The notes beneath the pieces were generated by a model. The model was not told the origin of the DNA, did not search any database, and was given only the letters and a program-made list of their open reading frames with translations. Shown piece after piece: positions 36,508 to 44,071 of a stretch of DNA of 64,000 nucleotides. Source of the stretch: Pseudomonas syringae (GTDB taxonomy: Bacteria; Pseudomonadota; Gammaproteobacteria; Pseudomonadales; Pseudomonadaceae); contig NZ_CP066265.1 in assembly GCF_023278085.1 (NCBI RefSeq), positions 4,474,501 to 4,538,500 on the forward strand. The letters are read 5' to 3'. The position numbers and the translations under genes are program-made. The stretch's first letter is position 1, and each line of letters begins with the position of its first letter.

Positions 36508-36545
36508 ATCGCGCTGTTCGAAGTTGCGGCCTCCGGTCCGGCATG
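36508..36545 (-). pseudogene. Fragment of a hopAH1-like gene
   Basis: About 37 bases match hopAH1 positions 38098-38134 with only a few changes; in frame they encode GGRNFEQRDG where hopAH1 has GGSNFEQRDG. The match stops exactly where the hrp box begins. It is a scar of a lost or partly duplicated hopAH1 copy. Confidence 0.65.
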
Positions 36546-36595
36546 GGCGTCACGTCCCAAGCGGGCACACCGATCAGGGTTGCGACACATCAGCG

Positions 36596-37798
36596 TCAGC
36601 CGTAGGAAAGCGTCCCGCTGACCGCAAAACCTTGCTCAAGCATGACGATTTTCTCTGGGTGAAAGTGATGCCCTGGATTGAGGAGGATTTCCTGCTCACC
36701 CGCTCCGCTGAGGGTCATTGCCGCGTTGTGAGCATCCTGAATTGCGTCAACACTGATACCTGCGACACGATCTGCCTTGAAGCGGAAAAAAATCGACGCG
36801 GGATCAATCTGACCCTCCTGCAGCTCACGCATCGCCTGCCTGCGCAACACTTCCGATGCCGCATCGGATTTCGAGAAATCTACCGTATACCTGGCCCTGC
36901 TCAGCTCTCTTCTATCATCCACACTGGAGAACTCGATCGCCGCACCGGCACGCGAGGTAGTACTGAGAAAACCGTTGAATTGTAAAGAGTTACCCGACAA
37001 CAAGGCTTGCAGCGCCGAATGACCATTCAGTTGAGTGGTGAAAAGCTCATCGTTTCCTACCGCCCCTTTCAAGAGAGAGACGCCCGAGATGCGCGGTGCC
37101 GCGTGAATGAACTGTTGCAAAAGAGCAGCTTGCGGTGCCAGCGTCCTTTCGATGTGGTGCTTGTGCAGATCAAGCTCATCGCGGTCCAGTTCGCCTGCAT
37201 CGTAATGCCGGGCAAAATCACGGATAAAATTATTGACTTCACTTTCACTGTTGTATCGAGGGTGAAGGGACTGCAAGTACTGCGTCAGCGATCGATAACC
37301 CATCGAGCTGATGTTCATTAGATAGTTATCACCATAGTCCTGCTGATAGGTATGCAATGCATCAACGATGCGCTCGCCGTGCGCGGGTGAATATCGACGA
37401 AAGTGTTGCAGACTGACCTGTTCAATCCTGCTTCTCTCTGCGGGGAAGTTATTCAGCTGACTGTTGAGGATATATGCCTTGTCGCGCTCCGCCGCCTGTG
37501 CAAGCAGTTGGCGTTGACTTAACACCTGCCGGGCGAAGTTGAGCGGTATACCGCGCTGCGCCATTTGTGTGATGCACACTGTCTGGGAAGTCGCAAAAGC
37601 AGACGTAAATCCCGTCTGGTTAACTGCGGTGACCTGAACACGGTGCCCTCCGACGATTGCGGTTGAATTTCCAGGCCTGGCGACCCGTGGAACGCCTTGC
37701 ACGGGTCGCGGAGCATGCGAAGTGGGTGCCTGACTACTGGAAGGCTGGTTATAAAGGTAAGCCTGACTGGCAGAGTGATGAGAAACTGGATTCGGCAT
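36596..37798 (-). CDS. Putative type III effector with ADP-ribosyltransferase-like domain
   Basis: A 400-residue protein in the effector cluster. The first 30 residues have no Asp or Glu, are rich in Ser, Gln and Pro, and have Pro at position 4, as expected for a type III signal. The C-terminal half follows the R-S-E ADP-ribosyltransferase layout: helical ALHTYQQDYGDNYLMNI (about 147-163), Ser-Thr-Thr at 279-281 (GFLSTTSR) and E368-Q-E370. The usual YRG is replaced by LKG (K244). AAAGGAAA precedes the ATG. No hrp box is seen directly upstream; it may be read from the hopAG1 promoter. I do not recognise a Hop name. Confidence 0.75.
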   Translation of the reverse strand: MPNPVSHHSASQAYLYNQPSSSQAPTSHAPRPVQGVPRVARPGNSTAIVGGHRVQVTAVNQTGFTSAFATSQTVCITQMAQRGIPLNFARQVLSQRQLLAQAAERDKAYILNSQLNNFPAERSRIEQVSLQHFRRYSPAHGERIVDALHTYQQDYGDNYLMNISSMGYRSLTQYLQSLHPRYNSESEVNNFIRDFARHYDAGELDRDELDLHKHHIERTLAPQAALLQQFIHAAPRISGVSLLKGAVGNDELFTTQLNGHSALQALLSGNSLQFNGFLSTTSRAGAAIEFSSVDDRRELSRARYTVDFSKSDAASEVLRRQAMRELQEGQIDPASIFFRFKADRVAGISVDAIQDAHNAAMTLSGAGEQEILLNPGHHFHPEKIVMLEQGFAVSGTLSYG

Positions 37799-37961
37799 GA
37801 AATCTTTCCTTTAAAGCGCCTCGTTGTGCGAAGGCTTTGTTTCTATTTCGAGCAGGTACTTTGTAAGCACGTGCAGGTGGCACAGCGTTGATCGCCGGCT
37901 GCCTTTGCAGGCAACCAGGCGACGGTGAGTTAATAAGTCTGATCAGACGTCACGAACAGCG

Positions 37962-39260
37962 TCAGGAAAATTGATCGCCTTTCGAAAAACCGACGTCGTG
38001 TTTGATCTTGCCGTTCTGGAACTGGTCCATCCATGGCAGGACATCCGCGCCGGCTGCTTTCAGCGCGTTCATATTGTCTTTAACAGCCTGGTTGGCCCCA
38101 TCGCGCTGTTCGAAGTTGCTGCCTCCGGTCCAGTTGGCGTTGCCGACCTCGCCTATTTGAGGCTTGAAGCCCGCCCCCGTTAGCGCCTTGATCTCCGATG
38201 ACAGACGTGAGGAGGCGTCGGCACCACTGGCGTATTCATGGATACTGCCAATCAGGCCAGGGTTGCCACGGCCGTTGGCGGCTTTCAACTGATCAGCGTA
38301 TTTGACCAGTCCGCTTTCCCCGCCTGCCGTGAGACCGCCGCCCCAATTGCTGTCCTCCACCACAATGTCGCCCTTGTAACCGGCGTCACGCGCAGACTTG
38401 ATCAACGTGCTTTGCATATCAGCCCAGCCCTGAGTGGCGCTCTTGCCTCCCTCGTTGAACGTGTCGAGTACAAAGCTCGGATGTTTTCCAAGGGCTGAAA
38501 CTACATTTTTGACATCGTCGGCGGCTTGTTTGAGCTTATCGCCGGACAAGACATTGCCCCCGCCGCCGTTCGCGTTGTCGCGAAACGTGAACTGGACTTT
38601 GACTCCTTGCTTGTCACCGGCATCGACCATGGCTTTGAGTTTGGCCATTTGCGCCGGGTCATTGATCTGGTCATGAGTCATCTGGATGCGCAGTGTTCCC
38701 CCACCGGCATTCTTCACATCTTCGACCATTTTTCGAGCCGCCTCGGGAGAGGCAATCCGGTCCGGGACGGTATTTGCGCCACCATGAGCACCCAGGCCAG
38801 AGTTGTTGATCGGGAACGTTTCACCGGACTGTTCAGATGGGCTTGCGTCTGAAGCCGGACTGTTTGCACAGCTTGGGGAAGCAGCATTACTTCCAGGCCC
38901 GGATGATCCGGAAGGCTGGCTTGCAGCAGGGTCACTGGCGGATGAGTTGCTTGCAGATGGAGGGTGTGCGGAGGTATTGCCCATCAAACTTTTGAGCAGC
39001 GCAAAGATAAGCGTCTTCAGCACCTCGACCAACTCGCTTTGACCTGAGCCACCTGCTCGTCCGGCGCCTGCGGTATCAGCTTTCAGCGTGCTGCCGCCCC
39101 AATTGACGGCGTTGCTCGAACCGTTGGTATTTTCTGGAGGGAGAAAGTGAACGGCATTACCTGATGTTTTCCCGGAGTGTTGCAGGTCCGGTGCCTGATT
39201 GACCAGCGAGAGGGGTGACCACGATGGACCGTTATTACTGACATGAGTATTAATCGTCAT
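37962..39260 (-). CDS. hopAH1: Type III effector HopAH1, glycoside-hydrolase-like
   Basis: A 432-residue protein I recognise as HopAH1. Residues 1-165 are low-complexity (Ser, Ala, Pro, Gly) around an amphipathic helix ELVEVLKTLIFALLKSLMGN (76-95), a harpin-like trait. Residues 166-432 look like a clan-A glycoside hydrolase barrel: acid/base E270 in DTFNEGG, His-Glu-Tyr 341-343, nucleophile E371 in IGEVGNANW, and Trp410. AAGGAG precedes the ATG. It lies 102 bases downstream of hopAG1 and is probably co-transcribed with it. Substrate unknown. Confidence 0.82.
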   Translation of the reverse strand: MTINTHVSNNGPSWSPLSLVNQAPDLQHSGKTSGNAVHFLPPENTNGSSNAVNWGGSTLKADTAGAGRAGGSGQSELVEVLKTLIFALLKSLMGNTSAHPPSASNSSASDPAASQPSGSSGPGSNAASPSCANSPASDASPSEQSGETFPINNSGLGAHGGANTVPDRIASPEAARKMVEDVKNAGGGTLRIQMTHDQINDPAQMAKLKAMVDAGDKQGVKVQFTFRDNANGGGGNVLSGDKLKQAADDVKNVVSALGKHPSFVLDTFNEGGKSATQGWADMQSTLIKSARDAGYKGDIVVEDSNWGGGLTAGGESGLVKYADQLKAANGRGNPGLIGSIHEYASGADASSRLSSEIKALTGAGFKPQIGEVGNANWTGGSNFEQRDGANQAVKDNMNALKAAGADVLPWMDQFQNGKIKHDVGFSKGDQFS

Positions 39261-39362
39261 TTCATTACTCCTTTGCTATGGAGGTAACACGTTGGGGTGA
39301 AACGGTTTTTCGCAGGGTTTCAAAATCCCTATACCGTCCATCAGCGCCCGAGCACCTGAGGC

Positions 39363-41468
39363 TCAGTGGAAAGAGGTCTTTTGGAACACCTGCGCGGCAT
39401 CCAGCAAGATGGCGGCGTCCAGTTCACTGGACAGCAATCTGTTGGCCTCGGAAAGCCTTGTCAGCTTGACACTTTGAGATTCAAAGCCCATATCCGATGG
39501 CGTTCCACCGATGCGCTTGGCAAGGTAATAACGGGTACGTGATGTTGTTCTGTCGTAATCACCAATGAAACCGTGAAGCTCAACTCTAAGCCCGGTCTCT
39601 TCGTAGACTTCCTTGACTGCATTGGTCCTCAAGTTCAGACCGGCTTCCTTTTTTCCCTTGGGCAAAGCGTGCGTTGCGCCGAACGGGTGGTTGGTCGGTT
39701 CGGTGACCCAGATCCTGCCGTCAGGTTCGAAAATCACTGCGCCGCTGGCGGGAGGAAGATGATTGGAAAACTTGAATTCGGGCTCTTTGAAGTCGACAGC
39801 ACGGGTTTTAAGCTGGCGCCAGCCATCCAGCGTGCTGGGGGGCTTAATTGAACTGAACGCCAGGTTGTTTATTACGCCACTGACAGTGCAGTGAGGTACA
39901 AAAACGGCTGTTGCGTCTCGATCACGCCAGGTATGCGTAGCGCTGGGTGACGTAGGGTGTTCAACAGTGACTACATGGCCAGCCTCATTCTTTTGGCGAT
40001 GAATATGAGGAAGCGCCTGTTTCATATTGACAAGCCAATGCTTACGACTGATCAGTCTTTTACCGAGTTCAATGCGTTCGCTGTAATTGCCGGGACCGTG
40101 TTCTGCGCAGAGTGCCTTAATATGGTCGTCCGGTATTTTTTCTATTGCCGCAATGCCCATGCGGATGTCATTACGCTCAATTTTCCGAAAGGCGTGACTG
40201 GACGTGTTTTCTTTGAGAGACAGCATCGTGACCAGTTCCATTGGCGTGTTACCGAACTGATTACCCTTATGCCCCCCTTGGGCACGAAAGACCAGCGCGC
40301 CACCCAGGTCGATGCGCACAGGTTTGTTACGGTCATTGAAGATGATATTGTCCCCCGTCTGACCGATGACATCCCAGTTCGCCAACCAGGCGTCCACAGC
40401 AAAGCCGCACCGCAACTGGCCACTTCCCTCTATCGTTTTGATGTCTTTATGATTCCCGTCTATCAGTTTGGAAATCAATGCTGGCTTGCCCTGGCGAGAC
40501 GCCAGTTTTATGTCAGGAACATCAATTCCTGCGGCGCGGTACAGCTTGGAGGCCAGTACCTCGTTTCGAAGCCTATTGGTAGACGGGTTCGTTTTCACAT
40601 ACCATTTAACGCCATCGGGTGCCTGAAACAATCCTCCTGGGTTAGAACCCTTGGCGCCAGAGAGCTGGTTCCATTTATCAGTCTCGATGACCTCAAGTTC
40701 GCCCCCCCTCCTGGATCGCCCTAAAACGTTCATGTCTACGACAATGTACGCACCTTCCCGGCGAGCATGGGTAATTTCGTACCGGTTGGTGATATCCAGA
40801 ATGACTTCATGTTCACTCTTGCTGGCCACCGATAACGGCAACCGGCTTTCACTGAGTGTTACACCCTTTGCACCAGTGAGATTGCGCGCGGGAACGGCGG
40901 GCTTCGCGTGCAGCACAAACAGAACCGGTGTTTCTTTTTTCTTGTTCGCGTTCCCCACCGCAAAACCTTGTGAAATGGCCGACACTGTCGAAGCACTGGC
41001 CACCCCAGTCGCGGTATAAACACCTTTAACTACCCGCAAGCCATGAATAAGACCATGGGCTATTTCGCGGCTTTCGTAACCCCAGGAGATATTCAGTAAC
41101 CGCGACGCAGTCTTCTCCGGCAGCGATATCCCCCGATAAAGCACTTTAGTCTGACCCGGCTCGGCCAATTCAATGGAATAGCGCGGTATGGCGGCCCTCA
41201 GGTCCGCAAATTCTTCGTCGGTTGTTTCGGCGGCCGTGTACTTCTGCAGCAGTAGCATGAACTCTTTGCCGTCTATTGATTTCAGCACGCCGCCCTGCTG
41301 GCGTGCCAAACGATACTCATCAGCCGTGTTGAAATGCTCCAGCGGGACTCCTTGGCCTCGCCCTCGCGAAACAAAGTTAGGCACTTTATTACCGCCGGGC
41401 GCCTGCGCTGAAGTACTTTGAGCGTTTGAAAACCCAAGATGACTAAAGCTGTGTGTTATAGGGTTCAT
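39363..41468 (-). CDS. hopAG1: Type III effector HopAG1, multidomain with Nudix end
   Basis: A 701-residue protein in the hopAG1-hopAH1-hopAI1 order. The N-terminus (MNPITHSFSHLGFSNAQSTS) lacks acidic residues. Residues 105-235 carry an R-S-E set (R112 in YRG, SAST at 158-161, E219-H-E221), as in ADP-ribosyltransferases. Residues about 265-500 look kinase-like (VKWYVKTN, NEVLASKLYRAAG, NWDVIGQTGDNIIF, VRIDLGGAL). The end has a Nudix-like box (GKKEAG, then VKEVYEETGLRVE). AGGAGTG precedes the ATG. The start overlaps the small upstream frame. Confidence 0.85.
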   Translation of the reverse strand: MNPITHSFSHLGFSNAQSTSAQAPGGNKVPNFVSRGRGQGVPLEHFNTADEYRLARQQGGVLKSIDGKEFMLLLQKYTAAETTDEEFADLRAAIPRYSIELAEPGQTKVLYRGISLPEKTASRLLNISWGYESREIAHGLIHGLRVVKGVYTATGVASASTVSAISQGFAVGNANKKKETPVLFVLHAKPAVPARNLTGAKGVTLSESRLPLSVASKSEHEVILDITNRYEITHARREGAYIVVDMNVLGRSRRGGELEVIETDKWNQLSGAKGSNPGGLFQAPDGVKWYVKTNPSTNRLRNEVLASKLYRAAGIDVPDIKLASRQGKPALISKLIDGNHKDIKTIEGSGQLRCGFAVDAWLANWDVIGQTGDNIIFNDRNKPVRIDLGGALVFRAQGGHKGNQFGNTPMELVTMLSLKENTSSHAFRKIERNDIRMGIAAIEKIPDDHIKALCAEHGPGNYSERIELGKRLISRKHWLVNMKQALPHIHRQKNEAGHVVTVEHPTSPSATHTWRDRDATAVFVPHCTVSGVINNLAFSSIKPPSTLDGWRQLKTRAVDFKEPEFKFSNHLPPASGAVIFEPDGRIWVTEPTNHPFGATHALPKGKKEAGLNLRTNAVKEVYEETGLRVELHGFIGDYDRTTSRTRYYLAKRIGGTPSDMGFESQSVKLTRLSEANRLLSSELDAAILLDAAQVFQKTSFH

Positions 41469-41719
41469 TCGTGAGCACTCCTGCGCGTTCGTCTCGGGGC
41501 ACGCGATGAATATTCGTCCTTGGCATTACAGGCATCATGATAGTTATGAGGCCCGACAGCAGTCAGTCGATACGCACGAAGCACATAGCCACTCTCCGGA
41601 TCGGCCGAATCCTGAGTAACGTTGGGTGATAATAAGCACCTTAAAACAAGCAGCCAATTGCCACTACGGACCAGGTGCTGCCAATAAGCGGAGCTTATAA
41701 TTGATTCGAGGTAATCCAT
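41465..41719 (-). CDS. Small open frame between hrp box and hopAG1
   Basis: Encodes 84 residues (MDYLESIISSAYWQHLVRSG), with a hydrophobic first half and a basic tail (RAPRRTRRSAHE). GGTGAG lies eight bases before the ATG, the hrp box is 42 bases upstream, and its stop overlaps the hopAG1 start by four bases. These point to a translated, coupled gene. It is short for a type III chaperone and not acidic; function unknown. Confidence 0.5.
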   Translation of the reverse strand: MDYLESIISSAYWQHLVRSGNWLLVLRCLLSPNVTQDSADPESGYVLRAYRLTAVGPHNYHDACNAKDEYSSRAPRRTRRSAHE

Positions 41720-41760
41720 GGCAAATGCTCACCGTCTACCCACTAGAAAGTTGAGCTAGC

Positions 41761-41788
41761 TGAGTGTCACCTAACGTCATCGGGTTCC
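41761..41788 (-). promoter_or_regulatory. hrp box of the hopAG1 operon
   Basis: Minus strand GGAACC-N15-ACACTCA, one change from the HrpL consensus CCACNNA. It would drive the small frame, hopAG1, hopAH1 and perhaps the ART-like effector. Confidence 0.8.
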
Positions 41789-42325
41789 ATTAAATAAAAG
41801 AGAAAGCACACTAATAGCGTCTTATCATTTTCAGTGATAAACACTGCAAGGCTTGTATTCAAAGCGCTCTACAAGAAATACCTACCGTGTTTTATGGCAA
41901 TGCGACTGCTGAACAATTCATCGGCCCATGTTGTACGATAACTTGAAAACATGCGCTAACAAGGCCGCATCCGCATCAATTCAATCAAGAGGCTGAGAGA
42001 TGGCAATCGGCTCTTTAGCGTTAAATATGCAGGGCATGCATGCCCGCTGATAACGATCATTTTACGCCTGTCTGATAAACCTCATTGATTCAAAACTGTA
42101 CAAGTTTGTTTAATCAGGACGCTTTACAACTATGAACGCGCACGAAGGTAACAGCCTCTCGGAAAGCGTATTGACAACCTGTTGCGAATCCGACCGCTCC
42201 TCGCCTGTTTTGCCTTGCCTGACCTTAGCTCGGCAACGTTTTTATACAGGGCCCAGCCCCCGCCCCTACTCGCCCCCATCATAAATATTATGTAACACTG
42301 CCAGCCATGCCACGGTCGATAAGGG
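41789..42325. other. Gene-free border between effectors and helicases
   Basis: About 540 AT-rich bases with no convincing gene, tRNA or insertion-sequence end. One open frame on the minus strand (42130-42339) has no family features and overlaps the helicase start. It must hold the helicase promoter, which I could not place. Confidence 0.5.
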
Positions 42326-44071
42326 ATGTTCACCGCCATGCCTGGACAGCATTCGCTGATTCAAAAACTCTATGAGTTCGTCTACGCAGAGCAAGCTGCC
42401 AACCTGCAAAAATTGAACGAGGTATGGGAGCGCCCTCTGCAAGAGAAACTGCTGCAAGGCTGGACGCAGGGTTTCACCCGCCTGGAGCGCAGCGAAAAGC
42501 CTGGGCAACTGTGGGCCTATCTGGACGAAAACGAATCACGCTTTCGCGCCGGGGATCTGCTGCGACTGCATCTGGGCGACGCTCACGGTGCGCTGCTGTG
42601 TCAGGGCATGAAGTTCGAGAAGGAAGAAGACGATCGCTGGCTGCTCAGCTCGGACCGGGCCATGCTCATCTGGGAGAGTTACCAGGAAGGTGCCTGTTAT
42701 GTGGACCCTGACGGCATTGATCTGACCCCGAAATATATTCAGGCATTGCAAGATATCGAGCGCGATGCGCTGGGCAACAACGCAATTCTGCCACTGCTGG
42801 GCGATGCGCCCGACATCGGTTTCAATGACCCGGAAGTCGAGTACGGCACAAGGGTTGCGCTGGATGACGGCTGTAACGAGAAACAGGCAGACGCTGTAGG
42901 CCTCGCACTTGGCGCGGAACGGATTGCCTGCATTCAAGGACCACCGGGTACAGGCAAAACCCGGGCTCTGGCCTTGATTGCTCAATTGCTGGTCGCCCGA
43001 GGTGAACGGGTGTTCGTCACTTCCCATACGCACATGGCGATCAACAACGCCTTGAGCAAGATTGCTGCGCGCAATGTGCCGACGCTCAAGGTGGGCGGTC
43101 GCCGCGAAGACCTCGACAAGCACGTGGACCTGGAAGCCGAACCGGCCAATTGGGAGCGTATGCCTGAATCAGGTCAGGGTTATGTGATAGGCGCCACGCC
43201 GTTTGCGACGTGCAGATCGTTAGCCCACTACAGTTTCGACACCATCATCTTCGACGAAGCCAGTCAGATCACCGTACCGCTTGCCCTGATGGCGATGCGC
43301 AAGGGCAAGCGCTTCATCTTCATCGGAGACCAGAAACAACTGCCTCCGGTCCTGCTGTCACGTTCGATTCTGTCCAAGGAATCCATGTCGGTGTTCGCCC
43401 GTCTGACGGCTCAGGATGCCGATCATTCGGTAATGCTGGAAGAAACCTACCGAATGAATTGCTGGCTGACCGAGTGGCCCAGCCAGATGTACTACGACGG
43501 GCAATTACGCTCGGAAGGGCGAAACAAAAACCGTCGGCTGCAGGCCAGTTCCCAGGGTGCCGCCAGTGAGGCACTTGATCCAGAAGCCTGTGCGGTGTTC
43601 ATCGCCACCCAGGACATGAAGGCGCGCAACCGTAACCCCGCCGACGTAAAGCGCGTCGTCCAGTTGTGCAAGGAAGCACATGATTCAGGACTGCCGCTGC
43701 ACGAAATCGGCATCGTGACACCTTACCGCGCACAAGGGAGAGCGATTCGCCAGGCACTTGCAAAACAGTTTGGTCGCGATGCCGCACATGCCATCGTAGC
43801 GGATACCGTGGAGCGTATGCAGGGCCAGGAGCGCGAGTTGATCATCCTGTCGCTGGCCAGCGCCGACGAGTCGTTTATCAGTGCAATCGGCGAGTTCTTC
43901 TTCCAGCCTGAGCGCTTGAATGTTTCCATCACCCGCGCCATGACCAAGCTGATCATTATTGGCCCTGAACTGAAGCATGGGATTGTCTGCGCCAGCGAAA
44001 CCGCTCAGGTCTGGGCCGAGCAATACCGTGACTTGATCAGCCACTGTCAAAAGGTCGAATTCCAGCCATGA
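42326..44071 (+). CDS. Upf1/IGHMBP2-like superfamily 1B helicase
   Basis: A 581-residue DNA/RNA helicase of the AAA_11/AAA_12 class. It has an N-terminal barrel-like region (about 60-150), Q motif NEKQADAV, Walker A GPPGTGKT near 209, motif Ia TSHTHMAIN, a DEAS box (IIFDEASQ), GDQKQLPP, motif IV YRAQ, motif V TVERMQGQERE and motif VI NVSITRA. The ATG at 42326 is used; the ATG at 42338 has a better-placed AAGGGA. It overlaps the next gene by four bases. No nuclease or specificity domain is seen. Confidence 0.85.
   Translation: MFTAMPGQHSLIQKLYEFVYAEQAANLQKLNEVWERPLQEKLLQGWTQGFTRLERSEKPGQLWAYLDENESRFRAGDLLRLHLGDAHGALLCQGMKFEKEEDDRWLLSSDRAMLIWESYQEGACYVDPDGIDLTPKYIQALQDIERDALGNNAILPLLGDAPDIGFNDPEVEYGTRVALDDGCNEKQADAVGLALGAERIACIQGPPGTGKTRALALIAQLLVARGERVFVTSHTHMAINNALSKIAARNVPTLKVGGRREDLDKHVDLEAEPANWERMPESGQGYVIGATPFATCRSLAHYSFDTIIFDEASQITVPLALMAMRKGKRFIFIGDQKQLPPVLLSRSILSKESMSVFARLTAQDADHSVMLEETYRMNCWLTEWPSQMYYDGQLRSEGRNKNRRLQASSQGAASEALDPEACAVFIATQDMKARNRNPADVKRVVQLCKEAHDSGLPLHEIGIVTPYRAQGRAIRQALAKQFGRDAAHAIVADTVERMQGQERELIILSLASADESFISAIGEFFFQPERLNVSITRAMTKLIIIGPELKHGIVCASETAQVWAEQYRDLISHCQKVEFQP

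Noticed and set aside
37799..37961. Possible separate hrp box for the ART-like effector
   Set aside because: CCACCTGCA occurs but no GGAACC at the right distance; read-through from hopAG1-hopAH1 is more likely.
42130..42339. Open frame on the minus strand before the helicase operon
   Set aside because: No ribosome site, no family features, and it overlaps the helicase start.
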